Assembly: GCA_010909725.1 (NCBI GenBank)
Contig: JAACMV010000011.1
Location: forward strand, 124,001 to 188,000
DNA length: 64,000 bases
Direction: 5' to 3'
Origin: Picochlorum sp. 'celeri'
Taxonomy: Eukaryota > Chlorophyta > Trebouxiophyceae
Part shown: positions 9,603-19,544 of the stretch, one piece after another
How the letters are laid out: each line of letters begins with the position of its first letter
Numbering within the stretch: the stretch's first letter is position 1
The notes under the pieces: generated by a model
The model's input: the letters and a program-made list of their open reading frames with translations, nothing else
Databases searched by the model: none
What the model was told of the DNA's origin: nothing
Position numbers and translations under genes: made by a program

Positions 9603-10808
9603 ATGGAAGTCAACTCTTGGAACAAAGGAGACGTGCGATGTGCCCATAGAAGAAAGGTTTGTCAATACCATTGCATATCAATAGATGGATGATATGAATG
9701 CATCATGCCTCGTCTGACCCTGCTATGCAGATTTTTTGTTTGGATTGGAATTGTTCTGGGTCGTGCCTGGCAACAGGTTCCCAAGATCAGTCCATTAAAT
9801 TATGGAAATTAGGTTCAAAAGACACATCAGTACGTTTGTGTATCGTTTGACGCATGGATAGAGTCGACTGTGACAACCTTTTTGACTTGGTGCAGTTGTT
9901 TCTCGAAACGGATCTTCGAGGACACACGGATTCCGTCATGTATCTTCGCTGGCATCCAAAAGATGAACAACGGTTGGTATCGACCTCGGGACAGGAGCAG
10001 AATATTCGCTTTTGGGATGCCAGGGCATCCAAGAATACTGCAACTCTGAGCACCCCAGGAAATAACTTGTACATTGCATGGAATCACGATGGCAACTATG
10101 TTGCCGTCGGCAACAGACAAGACGGTACGCGGTTTTTGATGCTTATTTATTAGTGGATTTCTAGTATAGGTCTCCGTTTCTAATAAAGCAACGACACATG
10201 TTTCATAGTAAAATCTAATACTGGATTGATTGATCATCATGGTGCATGCAGTCATCTGTACTGTTGATGTGAGGAAGATGAGCATCATCAACAAGGCCAC
10301 ATACAAGTACCAAGTAAACGAGCTGGCATTTCTTCGAGAGTCAAAATATCTGTTACAAGGAACAGCAAATAACGCTTCCCTTGAAATCCTAAACTTCCCA
10401 GACATGCAGCCAGAGACATCCCTCATTGGACATACTGCCTCTGTCCTATCAGTGGCCGTCGACCCTCAGGAGAAGTATATTGCGACGGGAGGAGCAGACG
10501 CAATTACCACACTATGGGATGCAGAGGACTTTCGGTGCATCCACGCGTACTACCATATGGAGAATCCAATTAGAGCCATTGCCTTTAGCCATGATTCAAG
10601 GTACATGTCCATGACAGGGGAGGACCCATGCGTGTACGTCGAAGACATTGAATTGCAACAATCACTTGGAGTCATTGAATTGCAAAAATCGGCGGCAGAA
10701 GAGTCGTGCTGGAACCCAAAGAAGCACATTCTGACGTACCCAGTAGAGTATCAGGACCATTTCAATATTGAATTGCGCGTACCCCCCCACACACACATGA
10801 ATGAATGA
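9603..10808 (+). CDS. THOC3: THO complex subunit 3 (THOC3/TEX1), WD40 protein
   Basis: Part of the THO/TREX complex that couples transcription to mRNA export. Exons are 9603-9656, 9731-9829, 9896-10124 and 10252-10808, giving 312 residues, the usual THOC3 size. Introns of 74, 66 and 127 bp fit in phase. Joined, they form a seven-bladed propeller: IFCLDWNCSGSCLATGSQDQ, then LRGHTDSVMYLRWHPKDEQR, then WDARASKN, NLYIAWNHDGNYVAVGN, YQVNELAF and HTASVLSVAVDPQEKYIATG, then FSHDSRYMSMTGEDPCVYVED. The blade order and FSHD motif match THOC3. The ATG at 9603 has a good context (CCATGG). The short first exon encodes only 18 residues. Confidence 0.88.
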
Positions 10809-10856
10809 TTCATCTCAAGCGTATATTATAATAGAAAAAAATTAATAATAATAATA

Positions 10857-11778
10857 ATGGGCGGTGATGGTAGTATTGAATCCCTGACAGGGTCATTCCT
10901 GGGCCCTTTAAAACATCTTTCGGGAAATGGTTCGGCGGACGACAAGAGCCTGGCAGCCCTGTCCATTGCTCTCATGTTGAATGAGGGTACTTTACCAGAG
11001 GATTTAGAAACTAGCAATGCGATCCATGATGCATTGTATGCAGCCATGGAGGAAGACGACAGCATTCAGGTACGGCTTTGCCGCTCGACACAGGCTACTC
11101 AGACGCGCATACTCAAGTAGATCATTTTGATTGCAGATCAATGCACTGATGGCGATACGGGGGCTTACAGTCTCGTCTCCAATCTTTCCCCAGGCAACGT
11201 CACACGAGCAGGTTCGATACCTCAGGACACTCACAACAGACCAACGTGACGATCGCATCACTGCGAGTGCCATGGCAGCTCTTTGTGGGTATGCCCGACT
11301 GGAGGAGGAAGCGTATAGGCCGGTCATTCAGGCAATCTATGATGAAGACATCCTTGAACATGCCTTATCTCTAGAATCCAGTTCCGAGGATGTATCTATT
11401 CAACTGGCCTCCATGGACTGTGTGGCTGCTCTCGTGGTAAATTCACTCATCAATTTCAAGCCTCGAGCTTTAGAAGCTAATACGACGCAGAAGTTGGCGG
11501 ATTCCTTGGCAAAATACGCAGGGAGAAAAGGGTATGAGGAGGTGCAAGTGTATCGTCTGCTGACACTTGGAGTGCTGATTGGTGGTGATGAGAAGGGGCA
11601 AGAGTACATGGCATCTTCTACGTCGTCAATCAAATGTCTCATGGGGTATATGCGGGTACATGATGATGCCGATGTCCAGATTCTTGCGTCAGATATCTTT
11701 AAGATTTTGAGTTCAAAGCCACACCTCAAGGAGCAATTGTCTCAATCCATGAGGAAGGTACACGAGTCAGCATCATGA
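10857..11778 (+). CDS. ARM-like helical repeat protein of unknown function
   Basis: Two exons, 10857-11069 and 11137-11778, separated by a 67-bp intron (GTACGG...TTGCAG, phase 0), giving 284 residues. The protein is almost wholly alpha-helical, with repeated helix pairs of armadillo/HEAT style such as ITASAMAALCGYARLEEE, VSIQLASMDCVAALVVN and DADVQILASDIFKILSS. No catalytic motif, transmembrane segment or signal peptide is seen. I do not recognise a named family. It begins 48 bp after the THOC3 stop on the same strand. The fold assignment rests on helix periodicity and hydrophobic pattern only. Confidence 0.65.
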
Positions 11779-11861
11779 TGCTGTGCATGCCCATGTATAT
11801 ATTATATTGATGTTGATGTTGATCGAAACCCGAACCGTCTGTCCCGAGGTCTCTCTGCCAA

Positions 11862-11892
11862 GGGGGCGCCTCGTCTGCAATGAGGCGCCCCC
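11862..11892. repeat. perfect inverted repeat, 11-bp arms with 9-bp spacer
   Basis: GGGGGCGCCTC at 11862-11872 is the exact reverse complement of GAGGCGCCCCC at 11882-11892, separated by nine bases. It lies 120 bp before the ATG of the long coiled-coil gene at 12012. The arms are GC-only in an otherwise AT-rich spacer. An inverted repeat of identical geometry but unrelated sequence occurs at 58331-58361 upstream of another coiled-coil gene. Confidence 0.85.
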
Positions 11893-12011
11893 GTCGTCCA
11901 GATGAAACGGTTACACCAATGATGCGACTGACCCCGGTCGCCTCATTGTCAATTTTAATTACCCATAGTCACTTCTGAGTTCTATATTTTTAACAAATAC
12001 GTGACTTTAGG

Positions 12012-15000
12012 ATGTTACGAGAGCAGCGAGGCTCTACTCCGTTGTCTGCAAAGGCCAACGGTTTGTCCGGAGTTGACATGACTCGACCGGAGACGACAAA
12101 GAATGGTGGTATAAAGGATGAAAATATGACACCAAATCACTGTCAAAATGATGTTCAGATCAAAGCGTGGCAGGGGAGACGCCAATCGAGTATTCCAAGT
12201 CCTCCGAACGCTGAAGCGGTTGCTGTGACTCCCAAGCACGGGGTGGACGAGGTACGTGGTAGCCTGCGTATTGTGTGTATGTATATCGAAAGATTTATTA
12301 TTGCGGGGCATGTTGCAGGTCCCTGTGTCAAGCGAGCGTGTGAGCACTCTCCAAGCTATCAAGAATCAGTTGCAAGGACGGTTGGACCACGAGCGTCAGA
12401 GGCAGATCGATGCCGTCAAGGAGCTCGAGTTTCTTGGGGGAGAGCAAGGTGAACGTTGTGCAAACTTGAGGGATGAAGTGAGTTCAAGGGGAACCAAGAT
12501 CATGGTCCTGAGTCAAAAGCTTACGAGAGCACAGCACACATTGGGAAGCTTACAGAGGGCGACTGATGACTATGAGGCCTCGGCGAAGAAAGTAAAGGAT
12601 GCAGAACAGGTCCTAGAGAATCGCCAAAAGAATGCGGCGTCAATGAGCCTGTCGCTGAAAGAGTCCAGATCAATCAGGCATGAATTAGATGCTGCAACTG
12701 CCATGATGTCAGCTGCGTGCCAGAGGGTGGAGCAAATCGAATCTATTACGGATTCACTCATCTCTCAACTCTCTAAAACTGAGAATGAGCTGGCAGATTT
12801 GCAGCACTTGCGTGATACGGAGCTTGTGAAGCATTCTGCAGAGATTGAAAAGCTTGCTCATGAGAGGGATTGCCTGGCGTTGCAATTGTCTGCGTCCGAC
12901 TCAGCCTCCCATGAATTGAGGCAAAAGGAAAAGGAATTGAATGCGAAATTGGCTGATGCCAAGGCGACGGCGAAAAAGCTGGCCGAGGAACTCGATAAGG
13001 CTGATAGAGAAAAGGCAGAGAAGGAGGCTGCGTTGACATCAAAGGCCAATCGGCTGGAGAGGTCTTTGCGAGAGGTGGAAGAATCAAAGCTGAGTCTTGA
13101 GAAAGAGTTGGAGGTCAAGCAACATGATCTGCAGGCTGCAAAGAAGGTTGCTGCCGAAGGAACACCAAAGAGTAAGGGGGCAAAACAGATTCTCCCGATG
13201 GCCCTGAAAAAATTAAAGGGGGCTCAAGAGGAGCTCACCTCTGTTCGTGATGAGCGAGAGAAAGCGTTAAAAGATCTCGAATATGCCCAGCAGCTGGCCG
13301 CTGCTCGCGAGGAGACCCTTCAGGAGCATATGAAGGCAAAGACAGAGACAGAGGCCAAGATACAGGAACAGCAGGGTGCACTTGAGAGTATGATGAAGGC
13401 GGCAGCTTCTGCTGCGAATGACGCCGCTCTAAAGCAAGAGGAAATTAACAAGCTCCGTATAGAGATTGCGTCGGTGCAAGAATCGAAGCAAGATATTTTG
13501 GACGAGATGACAGAGTCTAAGGAGCAATGCGAAGAGTTGTCTGCAAAGTTGGCCATGGCAACTGCACAGCAGTCTGAGGCGACCAACAAAATCATGCAGC
13601 TCAAAGAAGAGTACAACAAAGCCCAAGCACTGGCTCTTGAAAAGGAGATTCTGATGAAGACGCAGTTAGAAGACTATGCAAAACAACCTGATGCCACTCG
13701 CACAAAGGTGGCATCTCTAGAGGATGAATATGCAACTCTCTTGCAGTCCAAGCATGCATTAGAGGCCTCTATCGGGGCGAAAGATGCTTCTCTTGCGGCA
13801 ATGAAAGCCGAGATGGCGGCTTACAAGGATACTGCAAAGAAGATTAGGATCTCATTGCAAAATGACCTTGAGATCTCAGAGAACAAGGTAGCCTCTGCCA
13901 ATGCAAAGGTATCCGAGCTTGAGGCGGAATTGAATCAGGTCTTGAGCCAAGTTTCTGAGATATCGGATCAGATCAAGTCCATGGAGGAGTCAAAGACTGA
14001 AATCTCCGCCTTGCTTCAGGCAAAGGAAGTTGAGATCAATACTCTGTCAACACAATATGGAGAAACTGTTCGAGAACTGAAACAAGTGATCAAACAGAAA
14101 GATGCCGCTATCGAGGCGTTGGAGCATGAGTCCCTGACGCAAAAAGATAAAATAGCAGCCTTATCGCAGGAAATGGAAAGTTTGAGGGCGGCGCAGGAAG
14201 CAAGTAGAGTCCAGTCAGAGAAGACTATTGCAGACCTATCCGCACTGCTTGACCAAGCCAAAGAGGCTGAAAAGACATTGCAAGAAAAGTACGTGGCCTT
14301 GGAGCAACGCAGCACATCTCAGATTTCAAAAGCATCTGAGGAAATCGAAAGCCTCACAGTACAATTGACGGAGGCAATCAAGATCAAGGAATCTCTGGAG
14401 CAAGCCTTGCAAAAGGAAAAGGAGACCCATTCCGATGAATCCAAAAAGCTTTTGGACCACTGCGAAAATTTGGAGCGATCCAATGAGCGCCTGATGGAAT
14501 CAATCCAGAACCTGGGAGAGCAGTTGATCCGCAAAGACGAGGACTTGAGTGCTGCCAAACTTGAGGGCACACCAAAGGGTGAGGCTGCCAAAGAAATCTT
14601 GAAGAGAACATTGTCAAGGGTACAGGAACTTCAAGATACTGTGGCTGCCTTGGAGTCTCAATGCGGCGATCAAAATATGGTAATCAGTGCATTGAAAGAG
14701 GAAAATGAAAAAATTCCTGGCCTAGAGGCCACTGCGTGCAACTTGGAATCCAAGCTGAAAATTGCATCAGACGAAAGTGCTGCAACGTCTGTGAAGCTGC
14801 AACAATCCGAGGACAAGCTATCACATATGCAGAATGAACTTCAAATGGCTTCCGAAAAGTTACTGGCAGAGGTGAAATCAAAGAATAGCATCAAGGAAGA
14901 ATTTGAGGAGAAGGTTTGCGATCTTGAGGACGAAATTGCCAGGGAAAAGGATGTTTCACAGAATTTGAGGATGGCAAAGACAGAAGGAGAGCAACAAATC

Positions 15001-16712
15001 AAATCTCTCCGAGCTCAACTGAAAGAGACCAAAGATGTTCTCATGAATATGATGAAAAATGAAGAGACAAGTTCCGAGACGTTACAGCTGACCTTTTTGA
15101 AGGTGAAGGAGCTTGAGGAAGTCATTGAAGATCAGACCCATGAGGTGGAGTGCCTGAACAGCAAACTGGAGTATTCTATCGAATCTGAAAACACACTGAG
15201 ATCCCAGATCAAAGAAATCGAGATCAAGCATACCGCAGATATTGAGTCACTGAACCAGACAATATCATCCCAGGAGAAGAACATCTCCCGCCTCAGGCTT
15301 GAATTGCTGGACGAAGTTTCTGCATCGAATAAGCTCAAAGCAAACCTTGAGGCAAGCGAATCTCAAATCGCAACCCTCGAAGAACAAAATCGCCATCTTG
15401 ATAGCACTGTTGTATCCATGAAGGGCGAGATGCAAAGCTTTGAGGCACAACTGACTGAGAAGCAAGAAGCGCTGGAGAGTATCCTTGCAGCAAAGGATTC
15501 AATCACCGCAGAAATGACCAGTAAGATTGAAACAGCTTTGAGAGAGAAAGATGTCGCGTATAATCAGGTTGAAGAAATGTCTAAAAGGATGCGCGAAGCA
15601 AAGGAAAGCCTTCAGCTGGTAACATCACAGGCAAAGGCTTACGAACGGTCTTCATCTGCAAAGGAAAAGACAATCTCGGAACAAAAGGATCTCATCACAA
15701 ACCTCGAGAAAAAATCGTACACGTTGAGTGAAGAACTGAAAAAGATGAAGACAGAAGTAGATCAGAAGGATGCGAAATTGAAGCAGCTCGGACAGGCAAA
15801 AATGAAGGCAGAGATCGAGTTGGAAGAAGATATTGCTGTACGTATTGTATTTTGTCTTGTATGTGGTTCACATAGCGAATGACCTCACAACAATTTCTAT
15901 CTTTCATGCAGTTGTTGAAACAAGAAATTGCGATTCAAAAGGAGAGATCGCAACAGAAGAACTTGGCAGAAGCAGCAGCTGAGAAATCAGCTCAGCTTTT
16001 GCAGCAAACGCAGGCACGTACACATGTGGGGGCAGGTGTATTGGTTATCACGCACATGGTGTATCTCTTGATTGGAATATTTTCAGTTTTGGCGACAGGC
16101 CTTGTTGGTCTCTATGACCGGATTGAGGCGTGAATTTTCCCATTTCATGCATGTAATAAGAACTAACATCCTCATCATCTCTCTGCTGTGCAGATTCGTC
16201 TTGCAGCAACAGAGAAGACGGTGAACCAACTCAACGAGGAGAACTCGTCCCTCGAACAAAAGCTCACACTCAAATCAAACCATGTCCTCGAGCTCTGCCA
16301 GCAGGTTCATGCCAAGGCGCAAGCTGCACATGTCTTGGAAGCCGACTTTGCAAGGAAACAGGCAGAAATGAAAAAGGCTCTCTCATCTGCCCAGTGGCTG
16401 GCAACTGTCACAAAGGCACGATACGAAAATGAGATCCAACATTTGACCGAAAAGGTGGAGTTGCTTGAGAAAAGATGCATGCATGTGGAAGCATTGGAAC
16501 GACAGAATGCTGAACTGTGTGCACTGATGAGGGAGAGGAACCCATCTCCACAGCCAATTCAATCCCACCCAATGCAAGATGTCGAGACTATCTCATCACC
16601 TCCATCGAAGGGAATGAACAGAACAACAGTTGCAGCCATCAGCGTCGCTGGGGTTGCTTTCATCGCTGCTGCACAAGCAGCGGCCCGTTCATGTGGAAGC
16701 TCCACCCGTTGA
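12012..16712 (+). CDS. giant tail-anchored coiled-coil protein (golgin/giantin-like)
   Basis: Exons are 12012-12251, 12319-15837, 15912-16013 and 16194-16712, giving about 1,459 residues. Introns 1 and 2 are GTACGT...TGCAG in phase 0. The third best fits a GC-AG intron (CAG|GCACGT...GTGCAG). After about 80 disordered residues the protein is nearly continuous heptad-repeat coiled coil. A short variable segment EGTPK(S/G) followed by AK(Q/E)IL occurs twice. The C-terminus has TTVAAISVAGVAFIAAAQAA, a single membrane segment followed by only ten residues, which is a tail anchor. Length, architecture and tail anchor suggest a Golgi tether or a nuclear/plastid-envelope filament protein. Sequence alone cannot decide. 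Coiled-coil similarity to myosin or golgins is compositional. Confidence 0.8.
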
Positions 16713-16810
16713 TTCCTTGTCAAAGGGTGGTTGGGGGTCCCAATCCTATTCATGAGTATGCCCTCGTCCATCACCGATGGATAATTATTTAAAAGATATT
16801 AGTAGTCATC

Positions 16811-17440
16811 ATGAATTCTGTAAGTAGGAGGAGTACCGTGGTTGATATGAGAGCCCGAGTGGCTCCAAGGCCACATGTGGGACATGTCAACACTCGATCA
16901 CCTGTATTGACTTGCGCCTCTAATAGATCGACAAATACCTCAGAAACTGAAAGTATGTCATTAATTGTATCGCATTGGCACCTATTCTATGTTCAGGCCA
17001 CGTGACAGTCTCCACCCACATGTGCAGGTTTTGATCTTTTGCAATCATTTTTCTACGGCAAGGCTCTGGCCGAGGTGTTAAACGAAAGGCTAGGGAATAT
17101 GGCAGCTGATATACTGGCTGAATTTGGAACGGCTGAGGCGGAATTTAGGAAGATGCTAGGGTGCGTGGAAGCAGTAATAAAGGCTGTTTGGTTGAGGGTG
17201 TGAATTGACATGTTCTGTGTGTGCATATGCAGTGATATCCAGGATGAAGTTGCGATGAGAGCTGAAAGGGAAATTCAGGAATCCAAGGGTGGCGTTGTTG
17301 GGCAAAAGGATAGAAATGGGGCACTGTTGCCACCTGTGGTGGAAGAAGATGAGGCAGTTGATAATCTAAGGGCAGAAATCGCTAGCACACGAGCTCTCAT
17401 ACAGCAAACTAGAATGCAGCAGAATAAAAAACTGAAATGA
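16811..17440 (+). CDS. DUF6825-type plastid protein of cyanobacterial origin
   Basis: Exons are 16811-16952, 17028-17160 and 17233-17440, giving 160 residues. Introns of 75 and 72 bp fit in phase. The first 45 residues are Arg/Ser/Thr-rich and lack acids, like a plastid transit peptide. The core FDLLQSFFYGKALAEVLNER, then LGNMAADILAEFG, matches a family shared by cyanobacteria and plant chloroplasts (DUF6825, from memory). A Glu/Arg-rich helix follows, ending in a coiled-coil tail. The biochemical function is unknown; some relatives are thylakoid-associated. It is convergent with USP39, whose stop lies 30 bp away. Confidence 0.7.
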
Positions 17441-17470
17441 ATTAATTCAAGGATATATATGGTATTTGTT

Positions 17471-19283
17471 TCACATATCTGTCAATTCATATATTTGTAC
17501 ATATGCCTCTGAAAGGACAACCTGCTGAGGTAATACATCAACGAGATGCAAATCTTGGAATTCGTACCATACGTCTTCTGATTTCCTGTGAATATGAGCT
17601 TTGAAACAACCGATATTCGCGTCGCCCTCGTGTACGATATTAGCTATCAGGTCATATGTTGCCTTTGGGGCTGGGACTGAAATACACTTGGTCAGGTCCA
17701 AACCTTTGACGGGGAAATTCACAATCGTCGGGTTCTTTTCTTTGAAGAATTGATTCTTCAAAAATCGTTTGACGTGGATTGCTAGGAATTTTGGAAGGCG
17801 GGTGATGCGCATTTTCCGTCGCCCTGTCCTGACATCATCCTGTATAGTTTCTCCATCAAACTTCCTGAGCAGGTCAAAAATTGGTACCTGTGGAATGATG
17901 ACCTTCTCCAAAGCATCTTTAAATAGTGGCGCCGGTGGTAAATCCAGTGTCAATAGCAAGAATGGGACCCTTTGGACGATATCTGTTGTGCTGTCTTTTG
18001 CAGATCCAGTGCCAGCTAATATTGTAAGTTCAATCTCTCCCTGCAGGCATTGTGTTATGATAGAGGGTGATTTTCGCTTTCCTCCAGTCAGATCCTGATG
18101 CAGTGCGTTGAGCAGCCAGGAAAAAAATTCCACAGGGTCTGACTGTGTATCAATGCGAAACCTTTTGCCGCTTTTGGACATGACGCTCTGCATGAACTCA
18201 TGCGGCGATACGTGTCCTTTAAAAGCTTTCGGATTCCATGTTTTTCGCACGAGTTCCCCAAACCTTTCCAACAAAGGTGTGGATACGTGTGCATAGTTTT
18301 CTCGCCTCAGGAAAAAATCCCTGAGAGGTCTAATTCTAATGAGTGCTTGGAGTACAACATTGGCATAATCATTGGCCTTCATATTATTGTATCCAATCAG
18401 CCCCGGCATGTATTCACTACCATCTAATGCTTTGGCCCACGTGTTTGTCAAGTCAACTTCTTTCACTGCAGCCTCTGTGAATGTTGGATTCAAGACGTAT
18501 TGGATATCTGCCAATGATGGATCCATAACCTCATACATATCTGGCAAGCAATATGTTCTTCCAGAGTCCAATTTCATGAAGAGATGATGCCCCATTTCCA
18601 GTGAATGTGTGTATGCATGTGTCGTTGGACCTCTGCCTTGAAAGTACTTTCCACACACGAGACAAACATAGACATTCACTTTTGACAGCGACACGGAACA
18701 ACACTTTTCAAAATCAAAATCAAGATTCTACACACACATGTGCATATGTTAGTGCATGATATAAGTACACGGTGTAGCCAATACCATTGTTGCTTACCTG
18801 GCGACTGATTGTGTCCAAGTACGGGCATTCGTTCCCACGTCTTACTAGCTTGCCTGAATTTCTTTGGCCATGATACAGAGGTTCATCGTCATCTTCACCG
18901 TGTTCAAAAGCCATCCTTTCAGGATCAACCTTGTGCTCCTCCTCCTCCTTGATCACCTCCATCTTCACATCTTGTTGCTCCTCTTCCTTCACTGTCGCCT
19001 GGTCGTCTATTCTTCGTCGTTTTGCTTCAGAATTTGATCCATCCCCTATTTCTTCTTGGTCTTCTTCGTGATCTCGCTTTTTCGTATCCTGTCGCACAGG
19101 AACCTTCTCCTCTGCTTGTTCTGTGGGAACTGCAGCACCAGTACTCTCTTGCTGCTGCTCCTCCTGTCGAGAATCGGACTCTTCCAGCCGAGCAACGAGT
19201 TCAGATTTCTTGCCAGTTGTCGGAAGACCACGCTTCTTCAATTCTGATCGCAGATCGACAACTTTCAAAGCAGACCACGCCAT
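17471..19283 (-). CDS. USP39: USP39/Sad1 tri-snRNP assembly factor with an N-terminal SAP domain
   Basis: Exons are 19283-18798 and 18727-17471 (70-bp GTAAGC...GTGTAG intron, phase 0), giving 580 residues. Residues 1-35 form a SAP DNA-binding domain (LKVVDLRSELKKRGLPTTGK). A Glu/Lys-rich linker follows, and then CPYLDTISRQ|NLDFDFEK begins the USP39 zinc-finger UBP domain (VCLVCGKYFQGRG, THAYTHSLEMGHH). The USP-like domain has IGYNNMKANDYANVVLQAL, where active USPs have a Cys, so it is the usual catalytically dead form. USP39/Sad1 is required for U4/U6.U5 tri-snRNP stability. The SAP domain is not present in human USP39 as I recall it, and it is in the same uninterrupted first exon, so mis-joining is unlikely. 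It is divergent from ChlH. Confidence 0.9.
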
Positions 19284-19544
19284 GATTTATTTTCAAATCA
19301 ACACTATGGAGACGAGTACCGTCTTGACTCTCCTGTTTGATCAACTACAAACCTCTATACATTTTTGATAGTATAATACAGCGCTAGATTGCGGTGATCT
19401 TGCGTGTCCATACCTTTCCTAAAGGTTGCGGAATAAGGAATTAAATATGGCAATCTTGGTGAGGCTTGCAGCAGCCTTATATCATCATGTGCACGCTCTA
19501 TTTCAGAAATTAAACCGAATTTGATTCCATTTAATGGCATAGAC

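Noticed and set aside
9809..9830. GGTTCAAAAG as a possible tRNA or Pol III B box
   Set aside because: Lies in the THOC3 second exon and lacks an A box or tRNA fold.
12256..12318. long coiled-coil ORF starting at 12256
   Set aside because: The start codon is not ATG-supported and the sequence is the first intron; the real start is 12012 in exon 1.
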